From contig CAZTOW010000004.1 in the NCBI GenBank assembly GCA_964615375.1, forward strand, positions 248,001 through 312,000: 64,000 bases of DNA. Direction: 5' to 3'. The stretch comes from CAZKWG01 sp964615375. GTDB taxonomy: Bacteria > Myxococcota_A > UBA796 > CAZKWG01. Positions 8,460 through 15,136 of the stretch are shown here, one piece after another; position 1 is the stretch's first letter; each line of letters starts with the position of its first letter. The translations under genes were made by a program, and so were the position numbers. Under the pieces are notes generated by a model that made no database searches, had not been told where the DNA came from, and was given only the letters and a program-made list of their open reading frames with translations.

Positions 8460-10106
8460 CTAACCCACCTGCTCCTTCAGCTCCCGCACCTTCAGCCCCA
8501 GCTGGTTGAAGCGGAGCTGGATCTTCCGCGCCCCGTCCGTGTCCCCCAGCAGCACGGTGGCCATCGCCGCAAAATCACCCTTCTCCTGAAGGTACAGCCG
8601 CGTGAAGAACTGGCGCTCCACGTCCTGGGCCACGCGGTTGAGCGTCTCGTGGGGGCGGATGCGGACCTCCACCTTCCAGCCCTCGGCGCTCTCCTCGTCG
8701 TCGTCGGCCAGGCGACCGGCCAGGAGCAGGTCGCGGACCAGCTTGGGGCGGACCTGCACCACGTCGCCGCGCCCGCCGCCGCCGCCCGAGCGCCCCGCCC
8801 CCACCGCCTCGGCCAGGGTGAGCGTGACGGCGTTCTCCACCGCCATGGTGAACTCGCGCAGGTTGCCCGGCCAGCGGTGGCGCCGCAGCAGCTCCAGCGT
8901 GCGGTCGGGGAAGAGCAGCACCACCACGCCCGGCGCCGGCTCGGGCAGGTCCTCGTCGGCCACCACCCGCACGCCCACCCCCAGGCCGCTGCCCTCGGGG
9001 GCCTCGCCCAGGCTGGCGCGGGCCCGGTAGTCGGACAACAGCTCCTGGACGTAGCGGTCCTGCACCACGCGCTCGACCGTGAACTCCAGCAGGCGCTCCA
9101 GATCCATGCTGCGCTCGCGCAGCGCGGGCAGCTCGACGGTGCAGGCCGGGTTCAGGCGCATGTAGAGGTCGGCGCGGAAGCGCCCCTGCCGCACCAGCTC
9201 GCCCATGTCCTCGTTGGTCGCCACCACCAGCTTGACGTCGACCGCCCGCTCGCGGCTGTCCCCGATGCGCACGACCGCCCCCTCCTGGAGCACGGTCAGC
9301 AGCATCTTCTGGGTGTCCTCGCTCAGGTTGCCGATCTCGTCGAGGAAGAGCGTCCCCTGGTCGGCCTCTTCGAAGGCCCCGCGCCGGTCGGCGACCGAGC
9401 CGGTGTAGGCGCCCTTGACCGAGCCGAACAGGTGCGCGCCCACCAGGTCCTTGGGGAGCGTGCTGAGATCCACCGCGACGAACTTGCCCTTCCGGCCGCT
9501 GCGCGCGTGGATGAAGTGCCGGGCGATGAGCGACTTGCCGGTCCCGGTGGGCCCCGACAGGATGACGGGGAGCCGGCCGCGGGCCAGCGTGATCAGCCGC
9601 TGCCGGATGCGCCGCATGGCCAGCGAGCGCCCCCAGTAGATGGGGCCCTCCCACTCCGTGCCGCGCCGGGCCGCCAGGATCCCCTGGACCTGGGCGCGCA
9701 GGCTGCGCGCGTCGATGTCCTCGTCGTCGAGGAAGTAGGTGTACTCCTCGGCGTCGTGGCGGTCGGCCTCGCGCTCCAGCGGGACCTCGCCGCGCGCCGT
9801 CATGAGCACGACGGGCAGGTCGGGGAGGTTGCGCCGCAGGGCCGCCAGGATCTCCACGCCCTGCCGGCGCTTCGCCCGGTCGACGTCCTTCGGCGTGGGC
9901 TCCGGCGGCAGCCCGAGGAGCTGGTCGGCCGGCACGTCGAAGTGGATGTCCAGCAGCACCAGCTCGACCTTGCGCCGCAGGGTCTTGAGCTGCTCGTGCG
10001 CCTCCGCCCAGTTGTGCGCGGGGCCGTGCCAGCTGTGCTCGGGCATCACCCGCCGGCACAGGTCCAGGGTGCGGTCCTGGTCGTCGATGACGAGGATGTC
10101 AGCCAT
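8460..10106 (-). CDS. NtrC-family sigma-54-dependent response regulator
   Basis: A 548-residue transcription activator. The N-terminal receiver has IDD at 8-10 and phosphoacceptor D53 (LLDIHFD), with a ~25-residue insertion after it. The AAA+ domain has Walker A GPTGTGKS (185-192), the sigma-54 contact loop GAYTGS (232-237, a variant of GAFTGA keeping the essential Thr), Walker B LFLDEI (253-258) and a WPGNLREF sensor region. A Gly-rich insertion follows, and a C-terminal helix-turn-helix (TDGARKIQLRFNQLGL). It should remodel sigma-54 polymerase at -24/-12 promoters when phosphorylated. It is the last gene of a minus-strand run and overlaps the 135-residue gene upstream by 8 nt. Its kinase is not evident. 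Confidence 0.92.
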   Translation of the reverse strand: MADILVIDDQDRTLDLCRRVMPEHSWHGPAHNWAEAHEQLKTLRRKVELVLLDIHFDVPADQLLGLPPEPTPKDVDRAKRRQGVEILAALRRNLPDLPVVLMTARGEVPLEREADRHDAEEYTYFLDDEDIDARSLRAQVQGILAARRGTEWEGPIYWGRSLAMRRIRQRLITLARGRLPVILSGPTGTGKSLIARHFIHARSGRKGKFVAVDLSTLPKDLVGAHLFGSVKGAYTGSVADRRGAFEEADQGTLFLDEIGNLSEDTQKMLLTVLQEGAVVRIGDSRERAVDVKLVVATNEDMGELVRQGRFRADLYMRLNPACTVELPALRERSMDLERLLEFTVERVVQDRYVQELLSDYRARASLGEAPEGSGLGVGVRVVADEDLPEPAPGVVVLLFPDRTLELLRRHRWPGNLREFTMAVENAVTLTLAEAVGAGRSGGGGGRGDVVQVRPKLVRDLLLAGRLADDDEESAEGWKVEVRIRPHETLNRVAQDVERQFFTRLYLQEKGDFAAMATVLLGDTDGARKIQLRFNQLGLKVRELKEQVG

Positions 10107-10506
10107 CGGCGCCCTCCAGCGCCCGCGCCCGCTGCTGGAGGCGCCGCGTGGCCTCCGCCACCGCCGCCGTCAACGCCGCCGCCCGGCGCAGCTCCGGCTC
10201 CGGTCCGCCCAGGTCCACCCCGGCCAGCGCCGCCATGGCCGCGTCGATGGCCGAGACGTCCGGGTCTCCCTCCAGCTCGGCGGGCCGCATGCGCGCCCAC
10301 ACGGCCTGCGCGCCCTCGACCTCGTCCCCGCGCCGACGCGTCGCCAGCAGGTCGGCCCGCAGCGCCGCCCGCAGCGCCTCCACGTCCCCCCCGCTCTCGA
10401 CGAAGCGGGTCTCGAAGCGGACGTACTTCCCCAGATCGTGGCGGAGGTCCGAGAGCCGGTCCACCATCCCCTCGCGCGCCTCGGGCCCCAGGGACTCCAG
10501 CTTCAA
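10099..10506 (-). CDS. Small helical protein of unknown function, possible phosphotransfer or kinase-core fragment
   Basis: A 135-residue, almost entirely helical soluble protein with no signal peptide. Near its N-terminus it has DLRHDLGKYVRFE, which resembles the His-containing H box of histidine kinase DHp or Hpt domains; the rest is Ala/Leu/Arg-rich helix. It overlaps the upstream secreted-protein gene by 4 nt and the NtrC-type regulator downstream by 8 nt, so it is probably co-translated with both. A phosphotransfer role toward that regulator is a guess from position and this one motif. No family recognised with confidence. Confidence 0.65.
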   Translation of the reverse strand: MKLESLGPEAREGMVDRLSDLRHDLGKYVRFETRFVESGGDVEALRAALRADLLATRRRGDEVEGAQAVWARMRPAELEGDPDVSAIDAAMAALAGVDLGGPEPELRRAAALTAAVAEATRRLQQRARALEGADG

Positions 10507-10910
10507 CGCCGCCCTCGACGCTTGCGCGCACCCTCGGCGCGCTGCAGCTCAGGGGCCCGCGAGGGCACCGCGATGGGCTCGACGTCGAACTCCCAGGTGA
10601 TCCCGATCTTCTGCGGGGTGGCGATCCGCAGGGTCACCGCGAGCGCCCCCTTCCGGCTGGTCGCCCCGCGCACCTGCACGGGCTGGTCCACCTTCGCCGC
10701 CCCCAGGTCCACGCCGTCCCCGCCCTTGACCTCCACCTCCGCCGCGATCCAGTCCAGCGGCGGGTAGAGCGTGATGACGAAGGTGCCGTCGGGGGCGCGG
10801 ATGGCCTCGGCGCGCGGCACGTCGGGCATGGGGGGCAGCTCCGCGCCGGCGCTCGCGGGCGAGCACAGCAGGGCGGCCAGGAGCAGGAGGCGAGAGAGCC
10901 GGGCGTCCAT
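10503..10910 (-). CDS. Small secreted protein of unknown function
   Basis: A 135-residue protein with a cleavable signal peptide (LLLLAALLCSPASAGA, cleavage around residue 23). A compact beta-rich domain follows (DGTFVITLYPPLDWIAAEVEV...ITWEFDVEP) and the tail is very basic (ARKRRGRR). It contains no cysteine after the signal. It overlaps the next gene by 4 nt and so belongs to the run ending in the NtrC-type regulator; it might be a periplasmic input for that pathway. I do not recognise the family. Confidence 0.65.
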   Translation of the reverse strand: MDARLSRLLLLAALLCSPASAGAELPPMPDVPRAEAIRAPDGTFVITLYPPLDWIAAEVEVKGGDGVDLGAAKVDQPVQVRGATSRKGALAVTLRIATPQKIGITWEFDVEPIAVPSRAPELQRAEGARKRRGRR

Positions 10911-10952
10911 CGCCCTTGACGTAGCACGGCGGGGCCCGGCGCGCCCAGGGGC

Positions 10953-11903
10953 TCAGGCGGGAGGCTTCGACCAGCTCCGCACCAGCCCCAGGTAGTCGGC
11001 GCCGGTCGGGGGGAGCTCCACCACGGGCGGGGCCAGCGGCCCGAGGTGCCGCAGCGCCCGCGCCACCGCCCCCCGGACCTCGGGCGCGCCCACCAGCTCG
11101 GGGATGACCTCCGCCGGCAGGTGCCCGCGCCGCGCGAGATCCTGGGCCATGCCCGCCGCCGCCCAGGCCAGCTCGCCCGAGCCCGCCAGGCTCTCGGCCA
11201 GCACGTCGTCGGCGACGCTGGAGGGGACGTGGCCCAGCCAGGCCAGGACCAGCGCCGCCTGCCACCAGGAGTGGATGGGGACCAGGCGGCTGCCCAGCGG
11301 GGCGAAGCGCTCGGGCGGCGCGCCCTGGGCGAGGCGGATGAAGATCCGGTCCACCACCGGGCCCTGGGGCAGGCGCGAGAGCGACTCCAGCGCGGCGTCG
11401 ATGGCGTCAGGGTAGGCGCCGGAGAGCTCCAGCACGCGGCTCAGGTCGGCCGGCGTCACGCGCCCGATCAGGGCGTCCGCGTAGATCGAGTAGACCAGCG
11501 CGTCCACCTCGGCGTCGTCCCCGAACAGGGTCTCCCCGACCCCCGGCCCCACGCCGACCCGCGACTGCAGCAGCGTGGGGAGCTTGTAGCCCAGCTGGCC
11601 GCGGATGGCGCGGATGCGCCCGCGCTTGAGGTTGCCCAGGTTGTCCTTGAGGATGAAGCCGTCGTACTGAACGCCGTCCAGCCTCAGCTTCTCCTCCAGG
11701 ACCTCGCGCATCTGCGTGGGCGAGCCCGACAGGATGAAGACCCGGCAGCCCGGCCGCGCCCCCAGGGCCCGCACCAGCGCCGTGGCCCCCGGGACCGCGC
11801 GCTTCTGCGCCGCGGGCTCCGTCGCCGAGCGCACCAGCCCGCGCAGCGAGTGGAAGTCCGTCTCCAGATAGGTCTTGTCGAGATCCCAGCGGTAGACGTG
11901 CAT
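10953..11903 (-). CDS. HAD-like phosphatase domain protein (App1-like)
   Basis: A 316-residue cytoplasmic protein with HAD-superfamily motifs: motif I WDLDKTY (D7, D9), motif II FILSGSP (~56-62), a lysine-bearing segment FILKDNLGNLKRG, and motif IV LFGDDAEVD. These match the catalytic Asp pair, Ser, Lys and acidic pair of phosphatases, and the early DLDKT resembles the App1/DUF2183 group of phosphatidate phosphatase-like proteins. The C-terminal half (from ~175) is helical and unassigned. The ATG starts 1 nt after the stop of the FtsB-like gene, so the two are translated together. The substrate is not predictable. Confidence 0.75.
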   Translation of the reverse strand: MHVYRWDLDKTYLETDFHSLRGLVRSATEPAAQKRAVPGATALVRALGARPGCRVFILSGSPTQMREVLEEKLRLDGVQYDGFILKDNLGNLKRGRIRAIRGQLGYKLPTLLQSRVGVGPGVGETLFGDDAEVDALVYSIYADALIGRVTPADLSRVLELSGAYPDAIDAALESLSRLPQGPVVDRIFIRLAQGAPPERFAPLGSRLVPIHSWWQAALVLAWLGHVPSSVADDVLAESLAGSGELAWAAAGMAQDLARRGHLPAEVIPELVGAPEVRGAVARALRHLGPLAPPVVELPPTGADYLGLVRSWSKPPA

Positions 11904-11904
11904 G

Positions 11905-12297
11905 CTACTGCAGTCGGTAGATCGTGCTCCCAGGCTCCGCCGCCAGGAGCTGCTCGGCCGCCGCGCGGCGCACCGCGACCGGATCCTCGCGGAGGCGCCG
12001 GATCTCGTCGCGGAGCTGCGCGTTCTCCCCCTCGATGACCTGGACCCGCTCCTCCATGCGGTGGAGGCGCTGCTTCAGCGCGTGGCGCTCCAGCAGCCCG
12101 TCGTCGCCGAAGACCACCCCCCAGACGCCTGCCAGCACGATGGACGCGGGGATGAGGCTCCACAGCAGGCGGCGCCCCAGCGAGCTCAGCAGCGCGCGCG
12201 CGGCAGGGCTCACACCCCCACGCGGGCGGGCGCGCCCGGGGAGCTGCTGGATTTCCTGCTGTGGATCGCGCGTCGTGGGGCGCTGTTGACGTGGCAA
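11905..12297 (-). CDS. FtsB/DivIC-like septum formation initiator
   Basis: A 130-residue bitopic membrane protein. A basic cytoplasmic N-terminus (~43 residues) is followed by a transmembrane helix (LLWSLIPASIVLAGVWGVVF, ~44-63). Next comes a periplasmic coiled coil (LKQRLHRMEERVQVIEGENAQL) and the family's C-terminal motif (REDPVAVRRAAAEQLL...GSTIYRL). FtsB-type proteins join FtsL and FtsQ/DivIB in the divisome. The long basic N-terminus is more like Gram-positive DivIC or other deltaproteobacterial members than E. coli FtsB. It is the first gene of a run that continues with the HAD-like gene 1 nt downstream. Confidence 0.82.
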   Translation of the reverse strand: MPRQQRPTTRDPQQEIQQLPGRARPRGGVSPAARALLSSLGRRLLWSLIPASIVLAGVWGVVFGDDGLLERHALKQRLHRMEERVQVIEGENAQLRDEIRRLREDPVAVRRAAAEQLLAAEPGSTIYRLQ

Positions 12298-12323
12298 GAG
12301 GGACCCGCCGCTGATTCAGCTAC

Positions 12324-12352
12324 ACACTATCAGACCGGGACCTTGTTGTCAC
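12324..12352 (-). promoter_or_regulatory. Candidate sigma-70 promoter for the ftsB-like operon
   Basis: Reading the minus strand, GTGACA (12347-12352, 5 of 6 to TTGACA) is separated by 17 nt from TAGTGT (12324-12329). This lies 27 nt upstream of the FtsB-like start. The -10 match is only moderate. Confidence 0.35.
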
Positions 12353-13017
12353 TGCCTGCCGCGCGGAAAACCCGGGGGCGCCACAACCCGTGGACAGGGC
12401 AGGCTCGCGTCCCGGATCTGGCTTGCGGTCTGCTCACAGGAGGAGCGCACCCGGTCGGCGCCGGCGCAGGCGGGCCCCCCGTAGCAGGCCAGGTTCACCC
12501 CCAGCGCGTAGCCCACCCGCTCGGGGAAGGCCGTCTCGACGCTGGCCAGGCGCGCCGCCTCCGCCGGGACCGGCCGCGCCGTGGCCCAGCGCTCCAGGGC
12601 GTGGACGGCGCAGTCCTCGGCGAACTGCCCGGCCACGCTGGCGCACAGCGCGAGCTGTCGGGTCACGTCCGGCTCCGGCCGCGCCTCGAGCAGCTCGAAG
12701 ACGCAGTCGTCGCTCCCCGCGCAGACCTGCACCAGCGCGTCCGTGGAGAAGCCGAGCCCAGGGTTCGCCCGGGACTGTGTCCAGGCGCGACGGCACTCGG
12801 TCTCCAGGGCGCCGGACAGCGGGCAGACGCGCTCCACGTCCGCGGGCGAGGGCAGGTTGGCCGCCTGCTTCACCACACAGTAGGCCAGCGTGTTGCTCGA
12901 GCGCGCGTAGGGCGCGCAGGGGCCCAGCTCGGGCGGCAGCGAGGCACCCGGCGGGCTCCCCCCGCACGCGGCGAGGATCAACGCCGCAGATGCACCTGCG
13001 AGAGCTTTCGCGTACAC
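12349..13017 (-). CDS. Cysteine-rich lipoprotein
   Basis: A ~222-residue protein with a type II signal peptide (VYAKALAGASAALILAACGG, lipobox LAAC) and about fourteen cysteines, many spaced as in disulphide-stabilised helical-hairpin repeats (CVVKQ...VCPL...ECRRAW). I chose GTG at 13017: it has GGAG 7 nt upstream and gives a normal signal peptide, while an in-frame start at 13050 adds a non-signal N-terminus. It overlaps the upstream lipoprotein gene by 40 nt. Both proteins share the style of short Cys-x(n)-Cys helical modules, so they may be distant paralogues. Function unknown. Confidence 0.7.
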   Translation of the reverse strand: MYAKALAGASAALILAACGGSPPGASLPPELGPCAPYARSSNTLAYCVVKQAANLPSPADVERVCPLSGALETECRRAWTQSRANPGLGFSTDALVQVCAGSDDCVFELLEARPEPDVTRQLALCASVAGQFAEDCAVHALERWATARPVPAEAARLASVETAFPERVGYALGVNLACYGGPACAGADRVRSSCEQTASQIRDASLPCPRVVAPPGFPRGRQ

Positions 13018-13337
13018 GTCTCGCGCTCCTGTCCCATGAGCAGCCCGCACAGAGCCTGCCCGGCCTTCGGGTCGATCTCGCGGTTGTGTTGGATCACCCA
13101 GGTGAACACGGCGGCCCCGCGCACCACGGGGTCCTGGATCTGCCGCGCGAGGGCCAGCGCGTCGGCGTGCTGCTCACCGGGGAGGGCCATGATCCGGTCG
13201 TGCAGACAGAGGTCCCGGTCCATGCCCGGCGCCATGCGCTCGCAGCTCGCGCCCGCCCCGCAGCCCGCGCCGTAGCCCAGCACGAGCGCCGACAGCAGGG
13301 AGACCTGCGCGAGCACCAGCACCGACCTCCCGAGCAT
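12978..13337 (-). CDS. Small cysteine-rich lipoprotein
   Basis: A 119-residue exported protein. The N-terminus (MLGRSVLVLAQVSLLSALVLGYGAGC) is a lipoprotein-type signal with Cys near residue 26. The mature domain is helical with paired cysteines (SCERMAPGMDRDLC, LCGLLMGQERETC). The ATG at 13337 is preceded by a strong GGAGGTG site, which fixes the start; the open frame continues far upstream on this strand, but that is the shadow of the aldehyde dehydrogenase gene. It is coupled by a 40-nt overlap to the larger lipoprotein downstream. Function unknown. Confidence 0.7.
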   Translation of the reverse strand: MLGRSVLVLAQVSLLSALVLGYGAGCGAGASCERMAPGMDRDLCLHDRIMALPGEQHADALALARQIQDPVVRGAAVFTWVIQHNREIDPKAGQALCGLLMGQERETCTRKLSQVHLRR

Positions 13338-13424
13338 CCGTTCACCTCCGCGCCGAGCATACCCGACACGCCCGGCGTGGCCCCGGCCGCCTGACGCGAT
13401 AGTGGATCCGCTCACGGAGGTTCC

Positions 13425-15134
13425 ATGTCCTCGCCCAGATTTCCCGAGCCGCCGCCCGCCGTCCCCGCGACCCCCATCCCCGAGGTCGACGCCATCGTCG
13501 CGCGCGTGGCCTCGCGCAAGGCCGCCTGGGTGGCGGTGGACCTGGGCCGGCGCACCGCCCTGCTCCAGCGCTGCATGGACGATCTGCTCAAGGTCTCCGA
13601 CGAGTGGGTGGACGCCGCCTGCAAGGCCAAGGGCATCGACCCCAGCTCCTCCCTGGCGGGCCAGGAGTGGCTGGGCGGGCCGATGTCGGTGATGCGCAAC
13701 CTGCGCCTGCTCAAGGAGTCGCTCGAGCAGGGCGGACAGCCCACAGTGCCCGGCAAGCACACCCGCCCGGACGGCCAGGTCGTCCTGGACGTCTTCCCGG
13801 CCAACCTCATCGATCGGCTGCTGTACACGGGCTTCCGCGCGGAGATCTGGATCGAGCCGGGCAAGCCCGACAGCCAGGGCCGCATCTACCGCGAGAAGGC
13901 GGCGGGCAAGGCCTCCGCGGGCGGGCTCTCCCTGGTGCTGGGCGCGGGGAACGTGAGCTCGATCGGCGCGATGGACGCGATCTACAAGCTCTTCGTGGAG
14001 GACGAGGTCTGCGTCGTCAAGACGAACCCCGTCAACGCCTACATCGGCCGCTTCTACGAGCGCGCCCTGGCCTGCCTCGTGGACGAGGGCTTCTTCGCCG
14101 TCGTCCACGGGGGCGCCGAGGTGGGCAAGCACCTCTGCCAGCACCCCCAGGTGGACAGCGTCCACATCACCGGCTCCGACCGCACCCACGACGCCATCGT
14201 GTGGGGCGCCGACCCGGCCGAGGCCGCGCGCCGCAAAGCCGAGCACGATCCGCTCCTGCGGAAGCCCATCAGCTCGGAGCTCGGCTGCGTGACGCCGGTC
14301 ATGATCGTGCCCGGCGACTGGTCGGACGACGACCTGCGCTTCCAGGCGCGCCAGGTCGCCTCCATGGTGGAGAACAACGGCAGCTTCAACTGCAACGCCG
14401 CGAAGATCCTGGTCACGGCGAAGGGCTGGGCGCAGCGCGACCGCTTCCTGCAGCTCGTCCACGAGTCCCTGGCCGCGACCCCCGCGCGCAAGGCCTACTA
14501 CCCGGGCGCGCTGGACCGCTACCAGGCCTTCCTGGACCACTACCCCCAGGCGAAGCGCCTCGTCTCGGGCGGCGAGGGCGTGGTGCCCTGGACGGTCATC
14601 CCCGACGTCCCGGCAAAGAAGGGCGAGTACGCGCTGACCAACGAGGCCTTCTGCGGCGTGCTGGCCGAGGTCGGGCTGGATGCGGCCGACGCGGCGGCCT
14701 TCCTCGATCGCGCCCTGGACTTCGCCAACGACGTCTGCTGGGGCACGCTCTCCTGCTGCCTCATCATCGACGACCGGACGGCGAAGCAGCAGGCCTCCGC
14801 GCTCGACCGGACCATCGCCGGGCTGCGCTTCGGCGGGGTGGCGGTGAACGCCTGGGCGGCCATGAACTACGCCCTCTCCGTCACCACCTGGGGTGCCTTC
14901 CCCGGCCACACGCTGGAGGACATCCAGAGCGGCATCGGGGTGGTCCACAACACCTGGCTGGTGGACCACCCGCAGAAGTCCGTGGTCTACGCGCCCTTCC
15001 GCATCAAGCCCACGCCCGCCTGGTTCTCCGACCACAGGAACCTGAGGGTGCTGGGCGAGCGCATGACCCGCTTCGAGGCGAAGCCGAGCCTGCTGGGCGT
15101 GCCCAACGTCGCGCTGGCCGCCCTGAAGGGCTAG
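13425..15134 (+). CDS. Aldehyde dehydrogenase family protein
   Basis: A 569-residue NAD(P)-dependent aldehyde dehydrogenase superfamily member. It has a cofactor-binding fold (LVLGAGNVSSIGAMDAIYKL), VDSVHITGSDRTHDAI at the NAD-binding loop, SSELGCVTPVMI with the general-base Glu, and NNGSFNCNAAK with the likely catalytic Cys. It is longer than the usual ~490 residues, with an extended N-terminal helical region. The ATG at 13425 follows a GGAGG site. It stands alone on the plus strand, convergent with the next gene (2-nt gap), so the sequence gives no pathway clue. The atypical motif around the Cys suggests a distinct subfamily. Confidence 0.85.
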   Translation: MSSPRFPEPPPAVPATPIPEVDAIVARVASRKAAWVAVDLGRRTALLQRCMDDLLKVSDEWVDAACKAKGIDPSSSLAGQEWLGGPMSVMRNLRLLKESLEQGGQPTVPGKHTRPDGQVVLDVFPANLIDRLLYTGFRAEIWIEPGKPDSQGRIYREKAAGKASAGGLSLVLGAGNVSSIGAMDAIYKLFVEDEVCVVKTNPVNAYIGRFYERALACLVDEGFFAVVHGGAEVGKHLCQHPQVDSVHITGSDRTHDAIVWGADPAEAARRKAEHDPLLRKPISSELGCVTPVMIVPGDWSDDDLRFQARQVASMVENNGSFNCNAAKILVTAKGWAQRDRFLQLVHESLAATPARKAYYPGALDRYQAFLDHYPQAKRLVSGGEGVVPWTVIPDVPAKKGEYALTNEAFCGVLAEVGLDAADAAAFLDRALDFANDVCWGTLSCCLIIDDRTAKQQASALDRTIAGLRFGGVAVNAWAAMNYALSVTTWGAFPGHTLEDIQSGIGVVHNTWLVDHPQKSVVYAPFRIKPTPAWFSDHRNLRVLGERMTRFEAKPSLLGVPNVALAALKG

Positions 15135-15136
15135 GC

